From positions 1,859,644 to 1,923,643 of the forward strand of contig NZ_CP084028.1 of assembly GCF_020181595.1 (NCBI RefSeq): a DNA stretch of 64,000 nucleotides, written 5' to 3'. The translations under genes were made by a program, and so were the position numbers. This DNA comes from [Mycobacterium] vasticus. GTDB taxonomy: Bacteria; Actinomycetota; Actinomycetes; Mycobacteriales; Mycobacteriaceae. This document shows, one piece after another, positions 32,561 to 46,584 of the stretch (positions within the stretch are counted from its first letter, which is position 1; every line of letters starts with the position of its first letter). Under the pieces are notes generated by a model that was not told the DNA's origin, did no database searches, and worked only from the letters and a program-made list of their open reading frames with translations.

Positions 32561-32998
32561 GTGGCGGACAAGACAGCGCAGACGATCTTCATCGCGGCGG
32601 ATCCGAGCGCGGTGATGCAGGTGATCGCCGACATCGGCGCCTACCCGGAATGGGTCTCGGAGTACACCGACGCCGAGGTGCTCGAAACCGACGCCGACGG
32701 CTATCCGAAGATCGCCCGGATCGTGCTGGACGCCGCGGTGCTCAAAGACACCATGGTGCTCGAATACGACTGGTCGGCCGACCGCCGTTCGGTCCGCTGG
32801 ACGTTGGTGTCCAGTTCGCTGCTGAAGGCGCTCGACGGTGAATATCGCTTGTCGCCCAAGGGATCCGGTACCGAAGTCGTCTACGAGCTGTCGGTCGACC
32901 TGATGATCCCGATGATCGGTCTGCTCAAGCGTAAAGCGGAGCGGCGCCTGACCGACACCGCGTTGAAAGACCTGAAGAAGCGAGCCGAGGCTGAGTGA
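32561..32998 (+). CDS. SRPBCC family lipid-binding-like protein, Rv2185c-like
   Basis: 145-aa single-domain SRPBCC protein. FIAADPSAVMQVIADIGAYPEWV at the start and a long C-terminal helix (KRKAERRLTDTALKDLKKRAEAE) are typical of coenzyme-Q-binding or polyketide-cyclase relatives. The GTG start has AGGGA upstream. The stop overlaps the start of the ArsA-like gene (GTGA), which suggests that the two products work together. The ligand is unknown. Confidence 0.85.
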   Translation: MADKTAQTIFIAADPSAVMQVIADIGAYPEWVSEYTDAEVLETDADGYPKIARIVLDAAVLKDTMVLEYDWSADRRSVRWTLVSSSLLKALDGEYRLSPKGSGTEVVYELSVDLMIPMIGLLKRKAERRLTDTALKDLKKRAEAE

Positions 32999-34281
32999 GC
33001 CCCACCCAACCAGTGACCCCGGGGCCGGCGCGGATCAGCCTGTTCGTCGGTAAGGGCGGCGTAGGCAAGTCCACGCTGGCGGCAGCGACCGCCGTCGCGC
33101 GGGCGCATGCCGGCGACCGGGTGCTGTTGGTCTCCACCGATCAGGCGCATTCGGTCGGCGATGTGCTCGGTGTGGCCGTGTCGCCCAGCGGCGATCGAGA
33201 TGCCGTCCCGGTCGTGCTCGACGACGGTTTTCCCGCCGGTCGACTCGATGTGCTGGCGTTGGACACTCTCGCGCTGCTGGAGGCGCACTGGGTGGACGTG
33301 GTCGGTGTGCTGGCCGCCAGTCTCCCGGAATCCGATCTGGGTCTTGTTGCACCCGAGGAGCTTTCGGCGTTGCCCGGTGTGCAGGAGGTGCTCGGTCTGC
33401 ACGAGGTCGGCGAGTTGGCCGACAGTGGGCAGTGGGACCGGGTGGTGGTCGACTGCGCGTCCACCGCCGACGCGATGCGGATGCTGACACTGCCCGCCGC
33501 CGTCGCGCTCTACGCGGAAAGATCGTGGCCGCGGCACCGCAGACTCAGTGGCGTCGAGGACGCCCGGTCGACGGCGCTGGTCGGGCTGGTCGAGCGGATC
33601 AGTGGGGCCGCCGAGCGTCTCGCCGCGTTGCTGTCCGACGATGCACAGGTCGGTGCGCACCTGGTGCTGACCGCCGAACGCGTGGTGGCCGCCGAAGCCG
33701 TCCGGACCCTGGGATCGCTGGCGCTGGCCGGGGTGCGCGTCGAAGATCTGATCGTCAATCAGATTTTGCTGCAGGATGATTCGTACGTCTACACCAACCT
33801 GCCCGCCCACCCGGCGTTCGACTGGTACGCCGAGCGGATCGCCGAACAGCGCACCGTGCTCGACGAGTTGGACCGCGTCATCGGCGACGTGGCCATGGTG
33901 CTGGTCCCGCACCTGGCGGGGGAGCCGATCGGCCCGAAGGCGCTGGGCGAACTGCTCGACGGAAGCCGCCGCCGGGACGGCTCGGCGCTGCCGGGTCCGG
34001 TGCGCCCGGTCGTGGACCGGGAGTCGGGTTCCGGACTGGGTGCGGTGTACCGGTTGCGGCTAGAGTTACCCCAGGTTGATTCCGGTGCGCTCAGTCTCGG
34101 GCGCTCGGGCGACGACTTGGTCATCGGTGTCGGTGGTACCCGACGACGGGTTCGGCTGGCCTCGGTGCTGCGGCGATGCACGGTCATGGACGCCACGCTG
34201 CGCGGCAGTGAACTGACGGTGCGTTTCCGGCCGGACCCGGCGGTGTGGCCCCTAAGCAGTGGTGAGGAGGTGCGACGGTGA
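32995..34281 (+). CDS. ArsA/Get3-like P-loop ATPase, Rv2184c-like
   Basis: 428-aa ATPase of the SIMIBI class. The deviant Walker A motif GKGGVGKST is at 19-27 with the signature lysine, followed by STDQAHSVGD, the counterpart of the ArsA switch. A central VVVDCASTADAMRML replaces the usual A-loop DTAPTGHTLR. The C-terminal part (about 330-428) resembles a small chaperone-like beta domain with a basic end. It is coupled at both ends by four-base GTGA overlaps, to an SRPBCC gene and to a small Cys protein. Arsenite export is unlikely because no other ars gene is present. Confidence 0.85.
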   Translation: MSPTQPVTPGPARISLFVGKGGVGKSTLAAATAVARAHAGDRVLLVSTDQAHSVGDVLGVAVSPSGDRDAVPVVLDDGFPAGRLDVLALDTLALLEAHWVDVVGVLAASLPESDLGLVAPEELSALPGVQEVLGLHEVGELADSGQWDRVVVDCASTADAMRMLTLPAAVALYAERSWPRHRRLSGVEDARSTALVGLVERISGAAERLAALLSDDAQVGAHLVLTAERVVAAEAVRTLGSLALAGVRVEDLIVNQILLQDDSYVYTNLPAHPAFDWYAERIAEQRTVLDELDRVIGDVAMVLVPHLAGEPIGPKALGELLDGSRRRDGSALPGPVRPVVDRESGSGLGAVYRLRLELPQVDSGALSLGRSGDDLVIGVGGTRRRVRLASVLRRCTVMDATLRGSELTVRFRPDPAVWPLSSGEEVRR

Positions 34282-34664
34282 ACGCTGGCGCGCACCCCGA
34301 TCTGGGCGAGCTGGGGCCCGAGCTGCGCAAGCTGGCCCAGGCGATCCTGGACCGGCTCGACCCGGCGGTGCGGGCGGCGGCGATGCTCCTCGCGGACAGC
34401 GGCGGCCCCGGCAAGTGCCAGCAGGTGTGGTGCCCGGTCTGTGCGCTCGCGGCATTGGTGAACGACGAGGAGCATCCCCTGCTCAACGTCATCGCCGAGA
34501 ACAGCGTCGCGCTGTTCGACGTGATCCGCGCGGTGGTCGGCGAGACCGGGGGCGGCGATCCGACGCCGCCACCGGACGGTCCGCCTGAGGGGCCGGGCAG
34601 CGGCTCGGGTGATGAGCCGGGCAGGCCGGGCTATCAACCGATCCCGGTCGTCGTGGAGACCTGA
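34278..34664 (+). CDS. Small Cys-containing protein, Rv2183c-like
   Basis: 128-aa protein. Residues 1-90 are mostly helical with a cysteine cluster Cys47, Cys52 and Cys55 in KCQQVWCPVCALAAL. Residues 90-128 are a Pro/Gly-rich tail. The GTG start overlaps the stop of the ArsA-like ATPase by four bases. Three cysteines in this pattern could bind metal, perhaps across a dimer. No function is known to me; the coupling suggests it partners with the ATPase. Confidence 0.78.
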   Translation: MNAGAHPDLGELGPELRKLAQAILDRLDPAVRAAAMLLADSGGPGKCQQVWCPVCALAALVNDEEHPLLNVIAENSVALFDVIRAVVGETGGGDPTPPPDGPPEGPGSGSGDEPGRPGYQPIPVVVET

Positions 34665-34735
34665 ACAAGCTGAGGAATTCCGGGGAATCCGTGGTGTGAA
34701 CGATTCACCGTGTGGCCCCGGAAACGGTGGGTCGG

Positions 34736-34741
34736 TAATGT
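34736..34741 (+). promoter_or_regulatory. Candidate -10 box of the acyltransferase gene
   Basis: TAATGT would start transcription near 34748, leaving about 33 bases of leader that contain the strong GGAGGGAGGAG binding site. Confidence 0.35.
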
Positions 34742-34780
34742 TGGCGCGAACACGCGCTCATGGGCTGGAGGGAGGAGCCG

Positions 34781-35515
34781 ATGTGGTATTGGCTGTTCAA
34801 GTACGTGCTCCTGGGACCACTGCTGCTCCTGATCGGCCGTCCCAAAGTCGAGGGTTTGGAGAACATCCCTGACGAGGGCGCGGTGATCCTGGCCAGCAAT
34901 CACCTGGCCGTCATGGACAGCTTCTACCTGCCGCTGGTGGTGCGCCGCCGCATCACCTTCCTGGCCAAGGCGGAGTACTTCACCGGCACCGGCATCAAGG
35001 GCTGGTTCACCCGCTGGTTCTACACCGCCGTCGGGCAGGTCCCGATCGACCGCAACGACTCCGATGCCGCGCAGGCCGCGCTGACCACCGCCGCACGGAT
35101 CCTGTCGGCCGGCAAGCTGCTCGGCATCTACCCGGAGGGCACCCGCTCGCCCGACGGCAGGCTCTACAAGGGCAAGACCGGCCTGGCCCGGCTGGCGCTG
35201 CACACCGGGGTGCCGGTGATCCCGGTCGTCATGATCGGCACCGACGTCGTCAACCCGCCGGGCACCAAGATGCTGCGGTTCGGCCGGGTCACCGTCCGGT
35301 TCGGCGAGCCGATGGACTTCTCCCGCTTCGACGGGATGGCCGACAACCGCTTCATCGAACGAGCCGTCACCGATGAGGTGATCTACGAGCTGATGCGGTT
35401 GTCCGGTCAGGAATACGTCGACATCTACGCTGCCAGCCTCAAAAACGGCGGCCCGACGCAGGCTGCCTCAGCAGGTCAGCCGGTCGCCCGGTTTCCGGAG
35501 ACCGCAGCCGGCTGA
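34781..35515 (+). CDS. 1-acyl-sn-glycerol-3-phosphate acyltransferase-like protein, Rv2182c-like
   Basis: 244-aa PlsC-type acyltransferase, membrane-associated through the N-terminal helix ([14 protein letters not shown]). The catalytic NHxxxxD box is NHLAVMD and the second box is [10 protein letters not shown]. The lysophospholipid substrate cannot be told from sequence. The ATG at 34781 is chosen because GGAGG lies six bases upstream. The last 40 bases overlap the 3' end of the convergent mannosyltransferase. Confidence 0.9.
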   Translation: MWYWLFKYVLLGPLLLLIGRPKVEGLENIPDEGAVILASNHLAVMDSFYLPLVVRRRITFLAKAEYFTGTGIKGWFTRWFYTAVGQVPIDRNDSDAAQAALTTAARILSAGKLLGIYPEGTRSPDGRLYKGKTGLARLALHTGVPVIPVVMIGTDVVNPPGTKMLRFGRVTVRFGEPMDFSRFDGMADNRFIERAVTDEVIYELMRLSGQEYVDIYAASLKNGGPTQAASAGQPVARFPETAAG

Positions 35516-36789
35516 TCCGCAGTCCCGCCGGACCCCCGGGTCGCACGAGACGCGGCGCCGAGGGGTTTGATCGTCGCGCCGACCGTCACCAGCACCGCCA
35601 GCGCCCACCACACATACGATGCGCCGGCCAGTTGGCGCCACCACGCCGCACCGGCCTCGTGATTCTCGGGCAGCAGCTCGATCGGACTGCGCAGCATCAG
35701 CGCCACGCCGAGGGCGCTCAGTGTGCCCAACAGCACCGCCCGATGCCGGTACCCCAGGACGCCGATGACCACCACGGTGGGCAGCATCCACACCCAGTGG
35801 TGTGACCACGACACCGGTGAGACCACCAGTCCGAACAGTGCCACGCAGATCAGCGCCAGGATGGGCTCCCCGGCGGCCAGTGCCCGGCGGGCCGCCCACA
35901 CCGCCAGGGCGAGCACCAACAGACTCCCCACCAGCCACAGCACGGAGCGCTGCTGTTCGCTCAGCGACAGCCGGGCCAGCGCCCCGGCCAGGTTCTGATT
36001 CGTGTTGAGCGTGGCGCCGCCGATCCGGTCGGTGTTGCGCACGGTGTGCGTCCAGTACTGCCAGGAGTCGCTGGTGGCCAGCGCGAAGCCCACTAGGGTC
36101 GCGGCCAGGAACGAGGCCACGGTGGTCAGCACGGCACGCATGTCGCGTCGCAGCAGCAGGTAGAGCAGGAACACCGCGGGTGTCAGCTTCAACGCCACCG
36201 CCACCCCCAGCAGGGCGCCGCGCGGCCACCAGGTGCGCCGCGGTACACAGTCGGCGATCACCAGCGTCATCAGCACCACGTTGACCTGGCCGAAGTCGAA
36301 GTTGGCCCAGATCGGTTCGGCGTCGAACGCGATCGCCGCGGCGACGATCGCCACCGCCAGCACGCCGCGGCGCCACCACAGCGGGCCGCCGCCCTGGGCC
36401 GGGCCGACACGTACGCCCAGCCCGCTGAGCACGATGGTGAGCGACAGCACCAGCAGCAGCGTGGAGCCGACCGTCAGCGCCACGGTGGCCGCACCCAGCG
36501 GCACCCAGGTCAGCGGGGAGAACAGCACGGCGGCGATCGGGGGATAGGTGAACGGCAGCACGGTGCCGTCGATCTGGGTGTGGAACCAGTCGTCACCGTA
36601 GAGCGGGCGGCCGTCTCGCCAGGCCTGCGCGGCCATCCGGTAGACGTCTAGGTCGATGTGGTACGGCGTGGTGCCCAGCGCCTGCCACGTCGTGTAGCCC
36701 AGGGCTGCGATTGCCAGCACAGTGACGCCCCACCAAACGGTGACGCCCCCGTGCGGACGGCCCGGGTCGGACGGCCGCGATGTAGTCAT
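35476..36789 (-). CDS. Alpha-(1->2)-mannosyltransferase, GT-C type, Rv2181-like
   Basis: 437-aa polytopic membrane enzyme using polyprenyl-phosphate mannose. It has about ten hydrophobic helices and the acidic motif [11 protein letters not shown] after the first helix, as expected for the GT-C catalytic loop. The M. tuberculosis homologue adds alpha-1,2 mannose branches to LM/LAM. The ATG at 36789 is used; the long in-frame extension upstream is antisense to the next gene and lacks coding character. A TAGGCT box lies 10 bases upstream of the ATG. Confidence 0.88.
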   Translation of the reverse strand: MTTSRPSDPGRPHGGVTVWWGVTVLAIAALGYTTWQALGTTPYHIDLDVYRMAAQAWRDGRPLYGDDWFHTQIDGTVLPFTYPPIAAVLFSPLTWVPLGAATVALTVGSTLLLVLSLTIVLSGLGVRVGPAQGGGPLWWRRGVLAVAIVAAAIAFDAEPIWANFDFGQVNVVLMTLVIADCVPRRTWWPRGALLGVAVALKLTPAVFLLYLLLRRDMRAVLTTVASFLAATLVGFALATSDSWQYWTHTVRNTDRIGGATLNTNQNLAGALARLSLSEQQRSVLWLVGSLLVLALAVWAARRALAAGEPILALICVALFGLVVSPVSWSHHWVWMLPTVVVIGVLGYRHRAVLLGTLSALGVALMLRSPIELLPENHEAGAAWWRQLAGASYVWWALAVLVTVGATIKPLGAASRATRGSGGTADQPAAVSGNRATG

Positions 36790-36878
36790 GTCGCCGCACA
36801 GCCTATCGGGTGGCCGGCTTTTGTCGGTTTTACCGGGCCATGCCGGTGGTGATCCGCGTGTGGCGGGCCGTGAGCGCG

Positions 36879-36884
36879 TACGTT
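36879..36884 (+). promoter_or_regulatory. Candidate -10 box of the membrane protein gene at 36892, leaderless type
   Basis: TACGTT lies 7 bases before the GTG start with no ribosome binding site between them. Confidence 0.4.
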
Positions 36885-36891
36885 TCATTAG

Positions 36892-37937
36892 GTGCTCGAA
36901 TGGTTCCGCGACGACATCGTCGACCGCGGCAGGCTGCCGTTGCTGACCTGCCTGGTCGCGTTCCTGGTGACGTTTCTGGTGACTCGCACGGTGGTGCGCT
37001 ACATCCGCAGCACCTCCGGGCGCAGCGAGTACACACCCCGCTGGTGGCAGCCGCGCAATTTCCAGATCGGGTCGACGCACATCCACCACGTCGTTTTCGG
37101 GGTGGTGCTGGTGATGGTCGCCGGGGTGACGCTGGTGGCCGCGGGTCCCAACAGTCATGAGCCACAGTTCTCCCTGGCCGCGATCGGATTCGGCGTCGGT
37201 GCGGCCTTGGTGCTCGACGAGTACGCGCTGATCCTGCACTTGTCCGATGTGTATTGGGAGGAGGACGGGCGGGCCTCGATGGACGCCGTGTTCGCCGCCA
37301 CTGCCGTGGTCGGGCTGCTGGTGCTGGGTTTTCACCCGCTGACGTTTCTGTTGTCGAGGTGGCAGGACACCTCGTCGCCGCTGATCCATATCGGGGTGGT
37401 CACCGGTCTGGTGATGGCTCTGCCGCTGGGCGTGGTGGTGCTGCTCAAGGGCAAGGTGTGGACGGGTCTGATCGGGATGTTCTTCTTCCCGCTGCTGCTG
37501 ATCGGTGCCATCCGGATGTCGCGGCCGCACGCGCCCTGGGCCCGGTGGTGGTATCTGAAGAACAGTGAGCGGATGCGCCGCGCGCTGGAGCGCGAACGTT
37601 GGCTGCGCCGCCCCGTCATCCAGGTCAAACTCTGGCTGCAGGACGCCATCGCCGGCCGGCCGCAGCTGCCCGACGACCGGGCCGTCGACGCCGAACTCGA
37701 CCGTGAGGTGCGTGCGGCGGCTGCGCCGACGGAGCCGATCATGATCGGTCGGCCCCTGGTGTCCACCCGGCGCGAGCCTGACCGTCCACCGCCGCCCGGG
37801 CGCGGCCCCATCCCGCCAGCCCGTCCGGCGCCCAGTCGGGCGGTTCGGGAGGCGGCGGCGCCGACGATGCCGTTCTCGGTGCCGTCGGGTCCGTTGGTGC
37901 CCCGGCAGCCGCCGCGCCGGCCGGGGGGGCCGCCGCG

Positions 37938-37941
<4 letters not shown>
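36892..37941 (+). CDS. Polytopic membrane protein, Rv2180c-like
   Basis: 349-aa protein of unknown function. About six to seven membrane helices occupy residues 15-215, with conserved-looking polar segments [11 protein letters not shown] and [15 protein letters not shown] between them that contain His, Asp and Glu. Residues 230-349 form a cytoplasmic tail that is first charged and helical and then Pro/Arg-rich. The GTG start follows a -10 box directly. The stop overlaps the exoribonuclease start (GTGA), so the two are co-translated. Confidence 0.82.
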
Positions 37942-39846
<1,905 letters not shown>

Positions 39847-39862
39847 CTGTCCCCCATCTGGC

Positions 39863-39923
39863 GCGAGCGTGCGCGTTTGTACGCCGAAACGCCTGGATAC
39901 CGCGTACAACTGTGCACGCTCGC
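39863..39923. repeat. Large imperfect inverted repeat between aroG and pknL
   Basis: Arms of 22 bases at 39863-39884 and 39902-39923 pair with three mismatches (GCGAGCGTGCGCGTTTGTAC against its partner) around a 17-base loop. It fills the gap between two convergent genes, so it may act as a two-way terminator or RNA stabiliser. It resembles an intergenic palindrome found repeatedly in mycobacteria; a degenerate relative is at 12926-12989. Confidence 0.75.
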
Positions 39924-39928
39924 GGAGG

Positions 39929-41113
39929 TTAGAGCAGTGCGCCGACGTTGTTGCCCAGGGTCCAGCCCAGGGCGGCCACCAGCCCGGTCAGTGCCAGCAC
40001 CGCGGCCAGCCAGATCACCGTCATGCGCCGAGCATGGGCGCGCTCCAGCATGAACTGACCGAGTTCGATTCCGGCGAATTCGCCTGTCACCAACTCGTAT
40101 TGGGTGTCGGTGTCGACCGTCCAGTCCTGGGGGACGCGGGGCATCTGCAGGGTGTGGCCGGCCGGTGGCGCTGCCGGGCTCGGAGGTTGGCGGGGCAGCA
40201 CGCTGGTGTGCTGGGCACTGTTGCGCGGTGCCGGAACCCGAAACGCGGGCAGATTCAACCGGTGGGCGATCGCGTCCACCGTCTCGGCCATCTCGATGCC
40301 GTCGGCGTACCGGTCGGCCGGATCGAGCGCGGTCGCCCGGGCCACCAGCTCGTCGAATTCGGCTGGGACGCCGTCGATCACGGAGCTCGGCGGCGGGACG
40401 TCATGATCCAGGCGCTGATAGGCCACCGCCAGCTGGGAGTCGCCGGTGAACGGGGTGTGGCCGGTCAACAGCTCGTAGCCGAGCACGCCGACGGCGTAGA
40501 CGTCGCTGGCCGGCCCGGCGTTGCCGTCGCGGACCTGTTCGGGGGACAGGTAGGCGGCCGTGCCCAGAATCACGTTCGTCGAGGTGATCCCGGCTGCGGC
40601 GAGAGCTCGGACCAGCCCGAAGTCGACCACCTTCACATGGCCGTCGGACGCGATCAGGATGTTCTCCGGCTTGACGTCCCGGTGTACCAGCCCGGCGCGG
40701 TGTGCGATTCCCAGCGCCCCCAGTACCGGCCGCAGCACCGCCGTGACGGCGTGTGGCGGCATCGGCCCCCGCTCGTCGAGCAGTTCGCGCAGCGTGCCGC
40801 CCTCGACCAGTTCCATCACCAGGAACGGTTGTCCGGAGTCCTGCGGAGTGCCGAAACCTTGGTCGTACACCGCCACCAGGCCGGGATCCTTGAGTCGGGC
40901 CACGGCGCGGGCCTCCAGCTGAAAGCGGGTCAGGAACTGCTGGTCACCGGCGTAGCGAAGGTCCATCACCTTCACCGCCACCGGGCGGTCCAGTCGCTCG
41001 TCGAGACCGCGGTACACCGTGGATGTACCGCCGGTGGCGATCCGGGTCCCGACCCGGTACCTGCCGTCCAACAACGCACCTTCCAGCGCGTCGCCTCCCC
41101 ACGTGACAGTCAC
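39929..41113 (-). CDS. pknL: Serine/threonine protein kinase PknL
   Basis: 394-aa Hanks-type kinase. The glycine loop IATGGTSTVYRG, VAVK lysine, HRDVKPENI catalytic loop, DFG and an activation loop with ITSTNVILGTAAYLSPE are intact. A juxtamembrane region (about 285-365) leads to a single helix near 368-390 with almost no outside domain, as in M. tuberculosis PknL. It is divergent from the DNA-binding protein gene that is its reported substrate in M. tuberculosis. The GTG start has a TACCAT box 6 bases upstream. Confidence 0.94.
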   Translation of the reverse strand: MTVTWGGDALEGALLDGRYRVGTRIATGGTSTVYRGLDERLDRPVAVKVMDLRYAGDQQFLTRFQLEARAVARLKDPGLVAVYDQGFGTPQDSGQPFLVMELVEGGTLRELLDERGPMPPHAVTAVLRPVLGALGIAHRAGLVHRDVKPENILIASDGHVKVVDFGLVRALAAAGITSTNVILGTAAYLSPEQVRDGNAGPASDVYAVGVLGYELLTGHTPFTGDSQLAVAYQRLDHDVPPPSSVIDGVPAEFDELVARATALDPADRYADGIEMAETVDAIAHRLNLPAFRVPAPRNSAQHTSVLPRQPPSPAAPPAGHTLQMPRVPQDWTVDTDTQYELVTGEFAGIELGQFMLERAHARRMTVIWLAAVLALTGLVAALGWTLGNNVGALL

Positions 41114-41119
41114 CTGGTC

Positions 41120-41125
41120 ATGGTA
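41120..41125 (-). promoter_or_regulatory. Candidate -10 box of pknL, leaderless type
   Basis: TACCAT on the minus strand lies 6 bases before the pknL GTG. It faces the -10 box of the divergent gene at 41154-41159. Confidence 0.5.
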
Positions 41126-41153
41126 GGTGCGCGGGGGACCGGGGCGACGGTTC

Positions 41154-41159
41154 TAAACT
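41154..41159 (+). promoter_or_regulatory. Candidate -10 box of the DNA-binding protein gene, leaderless type
   Basis: TAAACT lies 7 bases before the GTG at 41167, in the 53-bp divergent region shared with pknL. Confidence 0.5.
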
Positions 41160-41166
41160 TCATGTC

Positions 41167-41571
41167 GTGAGCAGCATTCCGGCCGCCGAAGACGTCCTTG
41201 AGCCCGACGAACCGACATTCGACCTGCCCCACGTCGCGCAGATGCTCGGGTTGCCGGTCACCAAGGTCCACCAGTACCTGCGCGAAAGCCATCTGATGGC
41301 CGTGCGGCGAGACGGCGTGCTGCTGATCCCGCAGCTGTTCTTCACCGAAGACGGCGACGTGGTCAAGAGCCTGCCCGGGCTGCTGTCGGTACTGGGCGAC
41401 GGCGGCTACCGCCCGACCGAGATCCTGAGCTGGCTGTTCACCCCGGACTCGTCGCTGTCGCTCACCCACGACGGTGTCAAAGAGGTGGTGGCCAACGCCC
41501 GCCCGATCGACGCCCTGCACGCCCACCAGGCCCGCGAGGTGATGCGCCGGGCCCAGGCGATGGCGTATTGA
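41167..41571 (+). CDS. DNA-binding protein, Rv2175c-like PknL substrate
   Basis: 134-aa protein with a winged helix-turn-helix of the MerR/excisionase kind (FDLPHVAQMLGLPVTKVHQYLRESHLMAVRR, about 18-50) and a C-terminal helical dimer region. In M. tuberculosis Rv2175c is phosphorylated by PknL near its N-terminus and loses DNA binding. Here the N-terminus is MSSIPAAEDVLEPDEPTF, so Thr17 and the two serines are the only candidate sites before the HTH. Genes divergent from pknL keep the pair together. Confidence 0.87.
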   Translation: MSSIPAAEDVLEPDEPTFDLPHVAQMLGLPVTKVHQYLRESHLMAVRRDGVLLIPQLFFTEDGDVVKSLPGLLSVLGDGGYRPTEILSWLFTPDSSLSLTHDGVKEVVANARPIDALHAHQAREVMRRAQAMAY

Positions 41572-41584
41572 GGGCGTACTGACC

Positions 41585-43096
41585 TTAGGCGGCGGCCGGT
41601 TCGTCCGCTGTCGCAGCCGGCTGCCTCAGCCGGTACCAGGCGTACACGGCGCAGCCGGTCGCGCCGATCACATGCAGCCAGGCGTACATGCCGTGTGAAC
41701 CGTCGGGTTTGAAGATCACCATGATCCAGGTCGAGGCCGCGGCGATGGCGGCGATGGCCCCGGATGAGCGAACTACGGTGGCGGCCACCGCCAGCGGCCA
41801 GGTGTAATACCAGGGCAGTGCGGCCGGCACGAACAACACCATCACCAGCGTGGCCCAGGCGATCCCGGAGACCGCGGCGCGATCGTCGCGGCGTGATCGC
41901 CACCAGATCACCGGAAGTGCCACAGCGATCACCCCGACCCCGACGATTCGGGAGACGTGCAGCACCGCATAGAAGTTGAGCGACCCGACAGGGGTCAGGA
42001 AGGCGTGCAGGAGGTTGGCGACGGCAGTCGGGATGGTCAGCCAGTTGATGATCTTGACGTTGCCGGCCAGCAGCGCGGTCAACCAGCCCAGGCCCACCCC
42101 GGCCAGCGCCGACAGCACCGCGAAGACGGCGACGACGATCACCGCCGAGGCAGCCGCGGCCGCCGCGAACGCCGCCACCGGCGAGTAGCCGCGGCGTTGA
42201 TGCAGCCGCCGCATCCATATCCAGACCAGGAACGGCAATGCGATCACCGCCGTCGCCTTCACCGCCGCTGCCACCGCCAGCAGTGCCACCCCGGCCAGTG
42301 GGCGGTCCATGAGGGTCAGGGCGATACCGGCCACCATCAGGCCGACCATCAGCATCTCGTTGTGGACCCCGCCCATCAGGTGGATGATCACCAGCGGGTT
42401 GAGCACCGCCAGGAACAGCGCCGCCGGGCCGGTGCCCCCGACTCGGCGGGCCACCTGCGGCGCGGCCCACATGAGCAGCGCAAGCCCGGGCAGCATGCAC
42501 AGGCGCAACACCATGGTGCCGACCACTACGTTGTTGCCCACCAGCATCGTGACGAGTTTGGCGATCAGGATGAACGCCGGCCCATACGGTGCGGTGGTGG
42601 CCGCCCAGATCGGGCTGACATTTTCCAGCAGCGAGTTGGGGTTGGCGACCGGGCCGACCTGATACGGGTCGAAGCCGTCACGCAGCAGCGCGCCCTGGGC
42701 GAGGTAGGAGTAGGTGTCGCGGCTGAATACCGGAACCGACAGCAGAAGCGGGGCCAGCCAGAACCCGGTGGTGACGATCAGGGTGTATTCGCTTGCGGTG
42801 CGGTCGATCACCCGTCGGCCCAGGCCGAACCAGGCCAGCAACATCACCGCGACTCCGGTCCACAACAGTGCCGTGGACAGCACCAGCCCGTGGCCGAAAC
42901 GCAGCCAGGACAGGTGCAGCGACTCCAGCACCGGATCGTGGACGCGGGTGCTGCCGGCGCCGAGCCCGCCGACCGTGATCAGCATTGCGCCCACGCAGCC
43001 GAGCCAGGCCGCGCCGGCTTCCTCGCTGGTGGCGAACCGGCGCAGTCGGGTCAGCCATCGGATGGGATCGGCTGCAGCCGTTGACGTCTCAGGCAT
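41585..43096 (-). CDS. mptA: Alpha-(1->6)-mannopyranosyltransferase A
   Basis: 503-aa GT-C membrane enzyme that extends the alpha-1,6 mannan backbone of lipomannan from polyprenyl-phosphate mannose. About twelve to thirteen helices are visible. The acidic loop after the third helix, VFSRDTYSYLAQGALLRDGFDPY, is the expected catalytic region. It is the Rv2174 homologue. It follows idsA2 by 17 bases on the same strand, giving a likely operon of a prenyl synthase and a prenyl-donor-dependent transferase. ATG start. Confidence 0.92.
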   Translation of the reverse strand: MPETSTAAADPIRWLTRLRRFATSEEAGAAWLGCVGAMLITVGGLGAGSTRVHDPVLESLHLSWLRFGHGLVLSTALLWTGVAVMLLAWFGLGRRVIDRTASEYTLIVTTGFWLAPLLLSVPVFSRDTYSYLAQGALLRDGFDPYQVGPVANPNSLLENVSPIWAATTAPYGPAFILIAKLVTMLVGNNVVVGTMVLRLCMLPGLALLMWAAPQVARRVGGTGPAALFLAVLNPLVIIHLMGGVHNEMLMVGLMVAGIALTLMDRPLAGVALLAVAAAVKATAVIALPFLVWIWMRRLHQRRGYSPVAAFAAAAAASAVIVVAVFAVLSALAGVGLGWLTALLAGNVKIINWLTIPTAVANLLHAFLTPVGSLNFYAVLHVSRIVGVGVIAVALPVIWWRSRRDDRAAVSGIAWATLVMVLFVPAALPWYYTWPLAVAATVVRSSGAIAAIAAASTWIMVIFKPDGSHGMYAWLHVIGATGCAVYAWYRLRQPAATADEPAAA

Positions 43097-43113
43097 GGGG
43101 GCTCCGGGGCGGT

Positions 43114-45947
<2,834 letters not shown>

Positions 45948-45965
45948 CGTGCCAGACCCGACAGG

Positions 45966-46544
45966 TCAGCGAGGCTCGACTGGCGGCTGTTCCAGCGGCA
46001 GGGTTCGGCCCAGGATGGCGAATGGCCGGGGATCTCCGGTGAAGTTGTGGCCACGGATGACGTCGAGGAATCCCAGCCGGCGGTAGAGCCGCCAGGCGCG
46101 GTTGCGCTCGCCGCTGATCTCCGGTGTGGACAGCAGCACGTTGGCCTCCGGCCGCCCGGTCAGCAGTCGCCGCGCGAGCGCCTCGCCCAGGCCGTCGCCC
46201 TGTGCACTCGGTATGACGTGCAGTTCGGTCAGCTCGAAGTAGTTGGTCATCAGCAGCGTGATGTCGGGCTGGGGCACACCCCGACGCCGGAGGCCGAGCA
46301 CCACCTGCTGCTGCCACCACTGGTCGGATGACCCGCTGTAGCCGTAGGCGACCCCGAGCAGTTCGGTGTCCTGGACGGCGGCCACCGCCCGCCAGCCGCG
46401 CCGGCGGGTGTGCTCCAGCCACATCGCGGCCCGCTGGTTCTCGGTGCCTGGCGGATACCCCATGGCCGTGACGTACACGCGCAGTGCCTCGCCGAGGCGC
46501 TCGGCCATCCCTTCGGGGGGCAGGTCGATGAGGAGTCTCGGCAA
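45966..46544 (-). CDS. GNAT family N-acetyltransferase, Rv2170-like
   Basis: 192-aa acetyltransferase. The acetyl-CoA loop is the segment ELTELHVIPSAQGDGLGEALARRLL with the Q/G-x-G-x-G/A pattern, followed by NRAWRLYRRLGF near the C-terminus, a GNAT hallmark. Rv2170 of M. tuberculosis has been reported to acetylate isocitrate dehydrogenase. The start is TTG at 46544, with GAGAGGA upstream on the minus strand. lppM follows in the same direction and is probably co-transcribed. Confidence 0.87.
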   Translation of the reverse strand: MPRLLIDLPPEGMAERLGEALRVYVTAMGYPPGTENQRAAMWLEHTRRRGWRAVAAVQDTELLGVAYGYSGSSDQWWQQQVVLGLRRRGVPQPDITLLMTNYFELTELHVIPSAQGDGLGEALARRLLTGRPEANVLLSTPEISGERNRAWRLYRRLGFLDVIRGHNFTGDPRPFAILGRTLPLEQPPVEPR

Positions 46545-46584
46545 CGTGGCGGGTCCTCTCCCGGTCGATGATCACAAATGCGCG

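Noticed and set aside
36790..37530. N-terminal extension of the GT-C mannosyltransferase by 247 codons
   Set aside because: The extension lies antisense to the membrane protein at 36892 and its sequence is His/Gln/Arg-rich shadow. The ATG at 36789 gives the expected length.
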